DNA of 64,000 bases from Pythium myriotylum (Eukaryota > Oomycota > Peronosporomycetes > Pythiales > Pythiaceae). Every line of letters begins with the position of its first letter. The first letter of the stretch is position 1. The notes under the pieces were generated by a model. It ran no database searches. It saw nothing but the letters and a program-made list of their open reading frames with translations, and had not been told where the DNA came from. Of the stretch, positions 18,040-32,300 are shown piece by piece. The translations under genes were made by a program, and so were the position numbers. The stretch is from positions 1,426,001-1,490,000 of the forward strand of contig JALJCQ010000003.1 in the NCBI GenBank assembly GCA_023091665.1, written 5' to 3'.

Positions 18040-20170
18040 ATGGCCGAGGCGCTGCGCTTCCAGGCGTGGCAGAGCGCGCCCGACGTGGGCTTCTGGCAGC
18101 GCCTCGCGGCGCTCAAACTCGACAAGTTCCAGCTCAGCGACTCGGTGCAGCGCGTCGTCGGCTTCTTCGCGCCCGGCCGCTCGCCCACGGTGCCCGCGCG
18201 CCTGGCGGTCGACGGCAGCGCCTTCGACGACGGCGACGGGGCCACGCCCGACCGCGCGCACTACGAGTGGCGGGCCCACGGCGAGCTGCGCAACACCAAC
18301 ACGCTCGAGGTGCGTACGAGCCGCGACGGCGCGCCCAGGCCTCTCGTCGCGCGCTCACGACTCTTTGGTTCCCTAGGACTTCAAGGGACTCGACAAACAG
18401 GCGCTCCTGCAAGCCGCAGGCGACCGCATGCTCGCGCTCATCTTCGACACGGAAGCGCAGTCGGTCGACGCACTCAACTCGTTCGTACTCATCACGTTCG
18501 CGGATCTCAAGAAACACTCGTTCCTCTACTGGTTCGGCTTCCCGGCGCTTGCGTTGCCTACGGCGGTGCTTGCGCGACCGCCTGTCGGCGTCGACACAGT
18601 GCTATCCGTTGCCGAGCAGACAGAGGCATTGCGCCAGCTCATGGCACTGCGGCCCGTGGAGCAGAGCAAGACCGGGTCTGCTCCCTCAGGGATGTTTCCA
18701 GCCTTCTTTGTGATCGAAAAGTCGTCAGAAAATGTACAAGTTCGCGACTTTGCAAGCTGGCGGAAGCAAGCGCCAGAAGAAAGCCCTCAAGACTGTCTCT
18801 TCGGTTTTGTTGACCCCTGCGCGCTCCCTAACAATCCTGGTTGGCCACTACGGAACTACCTAGCGATTCTAGCGGCTTTGCCTCAGTCCAAACTATCACG
18901 TGATCGCCCTGTCAAGCTGCTTTCATTTCGAGAGCACATTCGTCAGACTCAAAATGATCTTGAAGAAGTTGAATGGAAAGCCTCTCGCGTCTTCGAAGTG
19001 GAGACGGGTTCTGACTTCGTGCTCCGCCGTCCAAGTGACGCAAAGGTCGTCGGATGGGAAGTCAACGCCCGAGGAAAGATGGGCCCACGTATCATGGAGT
19101 TGGGGGCCATCTTAGATCCTGTCCGCCTCGCTGAACAGTCCGTTGATTTGAATCTCAAGCTAATGCTCTGGCGCCAGTTACCCGTGCTGCAACTCGACAC
19201 TCTTGCGCGCACGAAATGCCTCGTGCTGGGTGCTGGCACCCTCGGGTGTTTCACTGCTCGTAGTTTACTCTCCTGGGGATTTCGTCATATAACCCTAGTT
19301 GATAACTCAGTTGTCAGCCATTCAAATCCAGTTCGACAGCCACTCTTCGAGTTCAATGACGTCGGCAAACCAAAAGCAGAATGCGCAGCGAACGCGCTGA
19401 AGCGGATCTTCCCCCTCGTGATGTCCAGTGCCGTCCAGTTGTCGATTCCTATGGCTGGCCACGCGCTCAGCAGTGAGCACCTCATCAATGACGCGAAGAC
19501 GTCCATGGAAAAGTTAAATGAGCTCATCGACGCGCACGATGTTGTGTTTCTGGGCACAGATTCGCGTGAGAGCCGCTGGTTGCCAACGGTGATGTGTGCA
19601 GCCAAGAAGAAACTCCTCCTCAACTCGGCGCTAGGTTTCGATAGCTACCTTGTCATGCGCCATGGCATCGGCGCTTCTTCGCCTTCTTCGCTTGGTTGTT
19701 ACTTTTGCAATGATATCGTGAGCCCCCGTGATTCGCTTAAGGACCGCACGCTTGATCAAATGTGCACCGTCACTCGACCAGGGTTGGCCCCTCTCGCTGC
19801 TGCTACAGCGGTCGAGTTGCTCGTGGCGTTACTCCACTCTCCGGGAGGTATTGATACCTCTTCTGAGAAGCCGAGCGATTCGTCTGCACCGCTGAGCTAC
19901 GTCCCACACCAGCTTCGTGGTTTCTTGAATTCATTCACCACCATGATAGTGACCGGACAAGCATTCGACAAATGCATCGCGTGCAGTAAACCTGTTTTGG
20001 ACGCGTTCCACTCAGATGCGTTCGAGTTGCTTCAGAATGCTTGTAACTCGACCACGTACCTGGAAGAGCTCACGGGATTGAACACACTGACACAGGGGGC
20101 TGACGCCTTTTTGGACGAGCTCGATATCGATGCTGACGAGGAGAGTGACGAAGACTCCTTGTTGAACTGA
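18040..20170 (+). CDS. ATG7: Autophagy E1-like activating enzyme ATG7
   Basis: Activates the ubiquitin-like proteins ATG8 and ATG12 for conjugation in autophagosome formation. Two exons (18040-18309 and 18377-20170) are joined in phase 0 over a 67-base intron, giving 687 residues (human 703). The N-terminal domain opens FQAWQSAPDVGFWQRLAALKLDK, matching the family start. The nucleotide-binding loop is LVLGAGTLGC and the adenylation domain continues LVDNSVVSHSNPVRQPLF. The catalytic Cys553 lies in DQMCTVTRPGLAP. The C-terminus is acidic (DELDIDADEESDEDS), as in homologues that bind ATG8. The cathepsin gene upstream is divergent. Identification is secure. Confidence 0.96.
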
Positions 20171-20308
20171 AGTCTCACTCGCATGGCTACATATAATTCT
20201 TTTTGAAGGTTTCTCGTCTGAGTCGATGGTATGCATTTGGAGAGGTGACCTTTGGTGATAGTGCCCTCTGTGATCGCGAACAAGCAAGCGCCCAGGCGCG
20301 AAAGCAAC

Positions 20309-23300
20309 ATGACAGATGATTGCTACTCTTATGGCAAGAGGGCGCCCTTGATTCTTTTATTCCTTGCGACCTTCTTCGTCTTTGCCAGGGCAACGCTTTC
20401 ACCAGACGATGCACAGAAATGGCGAGCCCAGAATGCCAACTTCGATTGGCAGCAGACAGATGGAAGCCAAGTTCGAATTGTAGGTCGCGGAGCTGTGGAC
20501 ATGGCAGGAAACTTGTACTTTGCAGGTTCAAAGGCGTACGCAAACGCGCAAGGCGACTTCATTGATGACGAGAATATGTTCATCGCCCGCATCAACGCAG
20601 ACGATACAATCGGATGGACCAAAGAGGTGGGTAGCGCAAGTCCCAGCGATAATACTCCACTGACTTCACCTTTGCAGATTGGAACAAATGAAACAGACGG
20701 GGCAAACTTTGTCGCTGTCATGAACGAGACCGTCGCGGGGGTCATGACACAATACCTTTATGTTGTCGGCTGGACGTGGGGGTTTATGGATGAAGCTGCA
20801 CACGCATTGAACAGTTTTGGGCGCTTTGGTGGACGTGATGTTGTTCTCTTAAAACTTCGATTGGAGGACGGGCGCAAGATCTGGACGAGGCAATTTGGAT
20901 CAACGGCGGACGACGTCGGGTACGGTGTCCAGCGAGACGGTGGCTTTGACAGGATTCTCCTCACCGGATCTACAGCAACGGACCAAGCAGACGCCGTTAT
21001 CGAGTTTGATGTCAGTGTTCAATATGAGCCGCGCCAGAAACCTTTCTCTCGCTACAAGGCGCAGTTGATGGATCCTCGAGCGCGACAAAATCCTCATACA
21101 CTCACTCAGTATCAGTTTGCCGCAAGTGTCAAACGTAACGGAGACATTGTGGACTTCGCAATGGATGGGGGCGTGACGCTCTCGTCGCGGCGGGTGCGAA
21201 TTGCTGAAAACAGCTCTTTGGTGGGTGAGTATGCCGTCGTGCTCAATCGCCAACCACTCGAAGACGTCATTGTTACTGCGACAATCGTGTGTTTGACCGA
21301 CCCTTCGAATTCCACGGCACGAGTTCAGCAAGTTGAATTTCTGGCCTCTTCAAACATAACCCGCAACCTCTTGTTTTCTCGAACCAATTGGAACCGCGAG
21401 CAACTGGTTCGTGTAGTTGCTGTTGACGATTGGACTGCCGAGGGCGTCCATTATGCTGTAATCACGCACGATACGAGCAGCAAAGACCCTGCATACAATG
21501 GGGACAACACGCCCTTTCTTTATGGGCGCAACATCACCTTCCAGATTGACGATAACGACGTCTCAGGAATCCAGCTCTCACGACGCCACGTGTTTGTCGC
21601 CGAGGGAGGCCTCAACGACAGTTACAGCGTCGTCTTGCGTTCAAGACCATGGTTCCCGGTGAATGTAAGCATAGTCCCACTCCATGCATCTCAGGCCTTT
21701 GCGACACCTGACGTATTGAGCTTTGAACCCGGAAACTGGAACATTTCGCAAATCGTTTCGGTCAGCGCCGTCGACGACAACGCATCCGAGAATGAGTTTG
21801 GAGGTCTTCATTTTGGCGGGCGCCTCTTACATTATAGTCACAGTAAAGACCGGCGGTATCTGACTAGACGCCCTCGGTGTTACGATGTCCCACGGTGCAG
21901 CCACGAGAATGCAAGCCTTTGTCTGACGGGAGAAATCAAAACCGAGACCATGCGGATTTGCGATCTGTCGGTGCCAACTTGCTATTCTCGACTAGGCAAT
22001 GGAGCGTGCATCGCGCAATTCGAGGGAGAGCAGATGCCGTTACAACGCTTTGGTTCTGGGGACGTTCTGAACTTCGTGCCCGAAGCGAATATGTCCGAGC
22101 TTACCTACGCTTCGCTTCAAGAGCTAATTGCAGACCAACTCCTTGATATCGAGCGGATCTCGGCGATGGCAAACATGAGTAGTATGTTTCCATTCCGGCA
22201 ACCTCCACCGAGACTTCGTGGCTTTATCCTAAGCTTTTTGGGACTATTGAACGTGCAGCAGGCAAGGCAAATGCACAAAGATTTTTTGCGAACCTTGCAA
22301 GCGATCTGCAGTGGCCTGGATCGGCTGTCTACACACCATTGGTTGACACAGCTTTGGCCAGAAGATTCCTTTCGTCGTGTGCTCAAAGCTACGCTCGCCA
22401 TGTTTGGAGGAAGCGTCAGTGAGCGACACTTGTGGGGCTGTGGGATGGCCTCATTCCGTCCAGGAAGCAGCGGTGTCAATATTAGTATCTGGGATAACGA
22501 TCCAGGTGTTACTCTTTCAAAGTCTCAGCTGCAGGTGTATGAAACGGGTTTTGAAAGACTTTCGGTCGCTCAATATTCGATCGTTCTTAACGCTCCTCCT
22601 ACAGTTGGCGAGCCTTCGCTCCAGTCTGCATTTTGCAGTGAGAAAAACTTTGACAGCTGTGGGTTGTGGAGTAACTTCTCTGCTCTTGCTTCATTGATTT
22701 ACAAGCCAGCAACTCAAAAACCTTTACCCAACGTCACCGTCTTGATTGTCGGTAACCCTCAAGTGTCTGTTTCACCATCATATGTCACATTCACGAGTGC
22801 AAACTGGTTTGTTCCGCAATGGATTACGGTCCGTGCAGTTAACGACGACCTTGCTGAGGAAGGCATTGCCAATGTCACCATCAATCATCGCGTCCAGAGC
22901 ACACTTTTCGGCTACGGCGACAATGGAACTGCGTTTTGGTTTCAGGGTGCGTCACCAACCATGGATAAACTCTTTCCTCAGTGGTGCAATGCGTCAGAAG
23001 CGCAGAGTGTTCCCTACAACTATATTCCCCGCGTCGTGCACTCGCCTCAGCACAGGCTTATAAACGTTCAAGTCAGAGATAACGATGTAGCAGGCGTCAT
23101 CGTGGCCCCCACGCAGCCGCTTGGGCATATCCGGACGCGCGAAGCTGATGATGTCGACGATAGTTGGGTCGGTGATTTGGTGAAATCGTACGCGTTCAGC
23201 GAGATTTCTCTCACCAAGTTACCGTCAGCATCCTCTTCCCTCGGTTTTGGGGCTGCTCTTCGAAATGTCTTGGTATTCGAAAGAGACGCTGTGACTTTCA

Positions 23301-26300
23301 TGAAATTCCACGTGCCACAGCGCCACGAGGGCGACACGTACCCCGGCTTCGCCTTTGCACGATTACGAGTGTTTGAGACTCCCTTCAAAGTGATCAACTC
23401 TTCGGGTTCCTCAAGCTCAGAATCATCTTCATCAACAGCCTTCGAGACCGAGTACAAGTTTCGAGTCACTGTTGTGGACAACGCGTGGACGACAATCAGT
23501 GTTGGCAATGGATCGGTGAATCCGATGCCTGTAAAATTTTTGGGCGGAAACCACTCAATTGAGGTGACTGCTCTACTGACAAAGCAGCGTTTTGTATCGA
23601 TCGATGTCACCCCGCTCATGACCCTCGTGCTTCCAACTCGCCTTCCGGTGGTGTCTCTCCGAATACTCGTTTTGGAGTCAACAAGCGCAGGCGACACCGG
23701 CGAAGCGAAGGTTTCCGTTGCAACTCAACTGTGCTCATCGCTATTTGAGAGAGCATTGCGGCCTACTCTATCGTGGGGCTACAGATTCCCGAATCGTCTG
23801 CTAAATGTTCCGACACGTCAGAGCTCCTCGCTTGCACCTTCATCTCTCGCGGTCGACGGTACCCGCGACCTTGCATCTTCTACACTCGAAGAGGATGGAG
23901 CGTGGTGGGAAGCCACATTCCCTGATCTCACCAGAATTGGATCGCTCGCCATCTTTGTACCCCCGGAAATGAATAGCGGCGACGTCGCTCAATCGCCAAC
24001 TGTGTTGATTGTGGTTGCAGCCCGTATAGATTTCGCCGAAAAAGCCATGAATGCGTCTGAAGCAAAGAGCGTCGGTTGTCCTGATGCGTGCCCTACTGTG
24101 TTGCAACTGCCATTACGGAAATCGCTAGTTATCTCGCAACTCAATGCAGGCGTTCGAACACTTCGCATATACCGACAAGGGTATGGAGCGCTACAACTGA
24201 CCCAAGTAGAGGCTTACGATTCGCATCTAGCGATCACTCCAGCTGCCAATGGGATTGGTCTTCGGTCGCGGTTGAAGATGGATTGGAACGGTCGCTTACG
24301 AAGCAACTCGTGGCGTCTTCTCCAGTCAGTTCGGCAATCTGACGATGAGAATTTAGCTCTTGGAATGCGCACGCAACAGAGCTCGACAGCACCACCACAA
24401 GCTGTCAGTTCCTTAGCTGTCGACGGTCAACAAGCCAGCTATTGGGATCCGCTACTGCGATTAGAGGGCTCAGTTGACGCAGCAGATATTCCAGCAAGCA
24501 CGCGCACAATCGTGGAGAAGGACCCCTGGTGGGAAGTTGATTTGGGTAGTGTAGTTCCGATCGCTAGTGTCGAGCTCTTCCCGTTCGTTGGAGAGCGAGG
24601 GCGTGGTTTTTGCGGGGAAGCGTCCGACGAGAGCTCGACAGTACCAATGTGGGCTGGGGATTTGGTTCATTACCACAAAACGGACATGTTGTTGCGACTT
24701 GAAGATCCTTTTCAACAATCTTTCTTGGTTGCGCTCTCGGATACCTCGCTCGACAGCGGAGGCAATGCGTCCGTGCTCAAGACGCTCGAGTTCTCATGCG
24801 CTGGAGGCACGAAATCTGTGTCGTGGTCTGATGTGTTCGCAAAAGCCCGATTCGTTAGAGTCCAACGCCCAGGCGAGAACGTAACTCTCATGCTGAACGA
24901 GGTTGTCATCAAGCGGTGGAATCCAGCGACAACACCTGAGCTTTTGTTAGTGGATCTACGAGGCTCCGGCGACACTCCAATCGCTCTCTCTTCCATTCAG
25001 CTGTTCCCTCCACTTGAAGACGGGTCGGAGACTTCGTTCGGCCTCCCAGTGGCATTCTCCGTGCACAGTGTCAGTTCGGAGCGCGCACCGTCTGGTGCTG
25101 GCTCTGCGATATCACTGCTCAGCGTCTCTTCCTCTGACTGTTACATTGCTGCAGCGGCCTCGTTCCGGGAGTGGATAGTGCTCAGACTTGACCAGCCTTC
25201 TCGAATTGGACACATCGAGATCTCATCAGATATTGCAGCATGTGGAGGTAACGTGTCTCCCGTGACAGCCTTTTCTGTATCCGCTCGTGGTATCGCGCTC
25301 GATGGGTTACGTTCTCCGTCCGTTCAAGCTCTGGTCAACGCTGCGCCGTCTCCTACTGAGTGCTCTCTGACGGCATTAGCAACATTGTTGAACCCATCAA
25401 TGGCTAGCAGTTGCTCCTCCTTTACCTGCAGTGACGGTTCTTGTCGTGGAGAGCTCCGTGCGACTGACAGTGTCATGTTCAGTGACTTCAACGATGTCAT
25501 TCTCTTCGGTGTGCCTTCGCTAGTTCCCACAATACGCCTGCCACTCTCTCAGCACGACGTCCGTGCGATGCTATTGCGAGATAACCCAGTGGCACTTTGG
25601 GGGTTTGAGACGGAGCAACCCACGATGGTCTCAACAACACGGATGGTGAACTCGTACAACTTGACGTCATTTTCTTCCTCGAAGACCTTACGTATCGATG
25701 ATGATTTGGAACAAACTTTCTTCTCAAATGCCGTCGCTGTGCAACCAACGATGAGTGCGTTCTCAATTGAGCTGTGGGTGCGTCTACGCGCGGCGCTTCC
25801 GAAGTCAGGATCACTCGTCACGCTCGCATCATCTTCGGAAGCCGTGCTAGCCGACATTAAGTGGGCACAGTCATCCCCGCGCGGAGCCTTCACCGTCTAC
25901 AGCCCGTCCTCTGGGTTATCTTGCTCTGTCAAACTGCCTGCAAACAGCTCTGCTTTCGATACCATCGGTCGCTGGTATCACGTTACTGCTTCGTACGAAC
26001 CAAGCAATGCAGGAATCTCTCTCTCAATTCGCCATCAAACAGCATCGTTCTCCCAGGAAATGGAAGAAATCGCTGCCACGGCTGTGTGCAATATGCCCCT
26101 TCTCAGCACTAAAGACAAAGCAATTCATCTAGGCGCTTTTTCGTTTGGGACAGGCTTCCTAGGCGATGTCGCTGCGGTCGCTTGGTATGTTGATGCACTG
26201 ACTGAACGCCAGTGGTTAGACCATTTTCATGACTTTCTTGTCCGCGGAAGCGGAGGGCCGACTCACAACTCGTACGCTTTAAGACTGAACTCGAAACCTT

Positions 26301-29300
26301 CGACAGTTGTGACTATCGAGATGGACGCTGAATTGGCTTGTTACTACTTTTCGCTTTGCAACGTCACCGTGATTCCGAGGACTTTGCTCTTCGTCCCTGA
26401 GAACTGGAATATCTCTCAGCATGTGAGGGTCATTGCCACGGACGATCAGCTGTACGAGGGTTTGCACCATACACAGATCGCTCATGAAGTATCCAGTCTA
26501 CCAACCTACGAGGTTCAGTCCATCGCGCTCACGGAAGACCTTCAAGGCGTCGATGCATACAAGTGGATATCATATAAACGTGCAGTAAACGTGTTCGATC
26601 GCGCTGCTGTCTATCGAGCCGCGTCAAGCAACAGTATCTTTACAAATCAACAGATTTTGGAGGAGATGCACGCAAATTGGTCAACTCAAAGGGTGGAAAC
26701 GTCGGTCATCGAACGACACCCGTACACGTCGTCGTTGCGTGTTGATAGTATCGATGTCGAGATTGAAGACGCCACCGTGCCCGGTATCCAGTTCTCCACA
26801 AACTCGCTCGTTGTGTCAGAGAGTGGCCGTGGCAATGACTACCAGATCCTGTTGCTCTCAGAGCCAACTAATGAAGTGTTTGTAGTATTAGATACGCAAA
26901 GCGACTGCTATCGCGAGTGCTACATGGATCCTGTCTGCCCATCATCGCAAAACTTTGGCGCAGACTTTTCGTGCGGTGGCGGCTCGGCAGGCACCAAGCT
27001 CTGTAACGTGTCGGTTTCCCCTGAGGTGCTACTTTTCACTCCCAAGAACTGGAGTTTTCCACAAACAGTCCGAGTTGTTGCAGTCGACGACCGATTGGAT
27101 GAAGCGGACGTACACCTCTCGATCATTAAAGCACGATCTGAGTCCTTAGATCCTGTGTACAACGCACTGTATCTGCCTGATATCGTTGTTGCCGTCGAAG
27201 ATAACGATGACTCTGCGATCGCGTACTCAACTTTGGAGGTTACTATGGCAGAGATAAATTCGAAAGGAACGAATTATTCGCTCGCTCTCCTCACCGAGCC
27301 ATGGGCTAATGTCACGATTGCAATGAGCAATGAAATAGATGGAAGTTGCTATCGACGGTGCGGGTACCCGTTTGACGACAAGGATTGCGGGCTTCCACGT
27401 CAGCAATCAGTTTCCAGTGTGCGATTAGCCTCGAAGTCCCCCCGAGAGATCCATGAGATCTCTTTACGATTACCAAGGCCTCGGGTGATGGAAGTGCAGC
27501 GCATTGTGACTTACGCAGACCACGTGGACCACATATATAGTGTTCAGGTAACAGGAGGGTTTGCACCTGAAGTCCAAATGATCGAGTTTGCATTCAACAG
27601 TGCATTCAAGGCCCGATTCAAATCGGCGACGGCTATTGCCGCCGCGGGGACTTACCTTCGAACATTTAAGGTCGGAATCAGGGGTAAGACTGTGGCGACA
27701 TCGAGTATTGATGGTTTCGCAATGGCTGCACAAGTCGAGACTGCAATTAACGGACTTCTACTGGGACGAGCGACTAAGGATAACGTTGTGCGGGTATCGA
27801 GAGAGCTATTGTATGACCAAGCTGTATTACGATGGCGAGTTACATTCCTGAGGTTCGTCGCCGAAGATCTAGCCTTCCCCACGCTTACGGCGACAGTTGA
27901 CACTCCTTTTGAAGGGAGCCTCATAGTGAAGCGTGTTCAGACGATGGCACCTCCTACCGGGTCATTACGAATCCAATATGGGAAGAATGAAGGGACGTCA
28001 ACAGCATCGTTCGCGTTAGTCGCTGATATAAGTGACATTGAGGCTCAGTTGCGAGACATTGATACAGTCTTTACAGCGCTGGTGTCTCGTAGTACTGCTA
28101 GCACTTCGTCCCCGTCGCCCGTCTATGGCGTTATCTTCTCAGTGACTTTTACGACTGTCGAATCGTACGAGACGTTGGTAGCATCCACACGAGATCTGAC
28201 CGCTGCGGCCAATGCATTGACACCGGATGTATTGGCGTTGGTGGTAGAGGCACGACCTCCTGTCCAAATTGGAGGGTTTTTCATTGTCAAGTACGCGAGC
28301 CCATATGTTAACACATCGGTTAACGCGACCGTGGGTCCTCTCCAAACCGGTCCAATAGCTTGGAACACGTCTTCGGAAATCATGAAAGCATCGTTGGCAA
28401 ATCTTCACGGCTTAGGAGCCGTAGAAGTCTCTCGCCAGCAGCTATCGCCTGAAGGGGCCATGGCATGGACCGTAGCCTTCGTCAACAACAACGGAAACCT
28501 GCCAATGCTGGAGCCACTGTCGCTTAACTTGACCGGCAAAGGCGTGACTGTGCAAGCAGTGTCTATTGTGGAAGGGGTTTCGCTTGGTGGCTTTTTCACT
28601 GTGGAAATGGGTGGGCCAATGATAAAGACAAATCCTACCACCCAGCGGGTTTACAACATCGTTATTGGAAAGCGTAATGCCACGAATATTCCCTTCAATA
28701 TTGCGCCCGACGCGCTCGCACAGAAGCTCGTGTCGTTGCAAGTAACAGAATTGATGCGTGTGACCAGGGACGGCATCGACTGTGATGTTTTTGATGTTTG
28801 CGAAGGCTACATCTGGACCATCAATTACATCAACAGTCCGGGGAACCTTCCTCCGATCCAGGTTTACAGCAGCAACGAAGCTATCACAGATAATGGTGCA
28901 GTATTGTCTGCACGGACAGTCGCAAACGGAACTTATCTTAGCGGGTTCTTTTCGCTCAAATTGGAGTTGTTCGACGCGGAGACGAACGTCACCCACCGAG
29001 CAAACACTTGGAACTTGCCGGTGAATGTGAGCGCTCCTGGGATGGACCAGGCTCTTGAGGCCATCTACTTCGTCCGTTCGAACCGAGAAGCCGAATACGA
29101 CCCTGAAACAAGGCTCAGTCGGGGTATGCTGTTTGACAAGGGTGTGCGCGTGTATCGAGAGGGGCCATATTTGGACGGCGGGTACACTTGGCGACTGGAT
29201 TGGGCGATCGAAGATTACAAGCGCTTCCAGGATCTACGCATTACTATCAACACGTCGCTGGTCACGCAGTTGATGGAGCCGCTCTCAGTACCATCAGAAC

Positions 29301-32300
29301 TAGATCTGACTGGGACACCTCGCTGCAGTGCAATTCCCATGGCTCGTTTTGAGCTCGACGACACTGACCCATTTAAACTCCGTGGTTTCTGCGTTTACGA
29401 TTTAGAGAATGTTACCACGCAGGAACGGTACTTGTGCAATTACACGGTAGTGAATCCTTCGATCGTCTTCACATCAAAGGATTGGTGCACACAGAAGCGT
29501 GTACAGCTCTCACCTGTGAACGATTTCATCGACGAGGCGACAATAGAGAATGCTAACATCACATTCTCCAATGTCACACACACAGTGTTTAGTGACGACC
29601 TCATCTATAGCGCTTTACCACTGGAGAGGGTTCTCATCGCTGTCGAGAGTGATGACGTGGCTCGCGTTGTCGTATCGGAATCGCATCTGGACGTTAGCGA
29701 AGATGGCTCGGTCGTCGCATACTATGAGCTTGTTCTGACGACTGAGCCACTATACGATGTGAACATTGTCGTCTTACCCTGGCTCGACAGTACTGACACC
29801 AAATGCTATCGATTCGGACTATGTAATGTCACGCTTGACGTCAACACGTACGTGTTTACACCTCGAAACTGGAATATTCCTCAACGAGTCGTGGTCAAGG
29901 CGACCGATGATGATCTCGATGAGTACGACAATCACGAGACTGGTATATCACACGTCTCGTACAGTGACGATCTGAAGTACCACCAACTACCAGCAATCCC
30001 GAAGATCCACGTGACAGTTGCAGACAATGATGACTCGGGATTCTTCGTGAATAAGGCATCGGTCAACGTGACCGAAGGTGGAGAAACGGGCACATATGAG
30101 GTGGTCCTAGGTTCAGAGCCCTTCGCTAAGGTCACTGTCAGCATTCAAAACGTGGGGACAAAAGGAAACTATGCAACCTCTACTCCAACAAAGCTTGTTT
30201 TCACCTGGCTGAACTGGAGTGTGCCACAAACTGTCACTGTTTCAGCCGTCGACGACGCCACTCAAGACCCTATCGACTCGTCCAGTTTTATGGCTCACTC
30301 CCTCTCCACAAATGATTTGATTTATGCTAAACTCAAGAACTTGGGTAGTGTTCGAGTATGGATCCGCGACAATGACGTCTCGGGTATAGAGTTATCGGTG
30401 CTGACGATGTCTGTCGAAGAGCGGGCTCTCCCCTTCAAGTACGCTGCGCGACTTACTTCCGAGCCTTGGTACCCTGTCACGATCATCCCAAATGGAATGA
30501 ATGATTGCTACGTTCGTGCTGCGACACAAGAGCGAGTTTGCAACGTCAGTATGATCACAACGGCGGTGTACTTTGGTGCAAGTAATTGGAGTCAGTGGCA
30601 ATCCGTGGACTTTTTGGCATTTGACGATTCGTTAGATGAAGCGCCCATCCACAAAGCTATGATCACCCACGCATCTATCAGCAAAGACCCTATGTACGTG
30701 TCTGTTGACTACGTGGACAAGCGACTAATGCTGGCAATCACCGACAATGATATCTCGTTTGTGAGTATCTCGCTCGCAGTTGCATCCAATACATCACGGT
30801 CTCGCCTCCACGTCGCTGAGGGTGGTTTCAATGACTCGTACTATGTCGTCTTGAAGACAGAGCCGTATGAGGATGTCGTCGTGACTGTGTTTCCACGTGT
30901 GGAGCGCATCGTCAGCATCGACAGCGCGATACCTCCGTTTGATTCTGCTCAGGTCGGCGCTGCGTACGGCTCAAAGTCGTCAATCCCAGCAGGTAGCATG
31001 ATTCTCATATTTACAGCGCTAGACTGGTTCTTGCCTCGATCGGTGACCGTCTTTGGTATTGACGACGGAATTCCTGAAGATCCGACGCAGTTCTCTTCGA
31101 TTGGCCATAGCGTTTACAGTGCTGATTCAAAGTACAATATCTTGAACGCATCTCTCGGTATCGTGGATGTTCCTGTCATCATCAGCGACCGTGAAGCTGT
31201 GCCTCCACCACTCCCTCAATCTTCCATTTTTGACGTAACTGGAACGCGGATCCTCGTGACGTTTGACTCGACTGTATACCACGCTGCGACGATGGTGATT
31301 AAAGCAGCGCCGACAGGCTCTGCCTACGCGCCCCGATTAGCGAGCTTCGCGTGTTCGATGGTGTTTTCGTCGTTGCTGGCACCGCTTGGTTCTGGTGCGA
31401 CTTGCACCTGGCGATCCGACCTAAGACAGCTGATTGTCACTCTCGGTATCGGTGCGACAATCTTACCCAACGACGTACTTTTGCTGTACGAGTGTTCAAG
31501 TTTTGTGAAACAAGTTTGCCAATCCCCGAATGTGCTGAGAGCTCGCCACACGAGCCGTTCATACACACAAGCAACTATCACACTTCGCGTAGACCCCACT
31601 GCAGTCACAAAGCCAAAGATCGTTTTGAGTATTCCTGAGCAAGTTGGAACATGCGGTACGTGGCGTGCAGATGCGTCGCTGTCCACAGGATCTGCTGGAC
31701 GGCCCTTCAAAGAACTACGATGGATGGCGCTGCCTCGAAGTGCAATCTCGTCATTGAGCGTCTCAGCGGATGTCTGGTCAGAAACAAGCAAGACGCTGTT
31801 CGTGGCAATGTCCCCACTTTGTCAGAAGTATGGAACAGCCACAGCTTTCGTCAAGGCAGACCTGTCAAACCAACTCTCTTCGTTCATCACATCGCTCGAT
31901 CAATTGCGAACGGCATGTTACTTGCGGGCTCTCTCAGTCGCTGCATCGACAAGCAGCGCACTCCGAGTCGACGTCAATAGCTCCCTGCTGCTATCAGATT
32001 CGACGTATGTTTTCGGCTTGTCGCTGACCAACGCGTTTGAGCAACAAACAATTGTCGTCCAGAGCGTTTACGTTGGCAAACAGCCGAGTCCCGTCGTGTT
32101 TGCCGTGGGGGACAGTTCGCTTCAGGTCTCCCGTGGCGAATCAACGCAGCCAATCACACTCCAGGCCGACGCAACTCTGAGTTGTCCACTGTTGACCGGC
32201 GCTCAAGTCGCCTTTAAATGGTTTGTGACTGCTGCGGACTCCGACGGAGGCGGTTCACCTGTTGCTTTGAATCTCAATTCTACCAATTTGGCGAAAGACC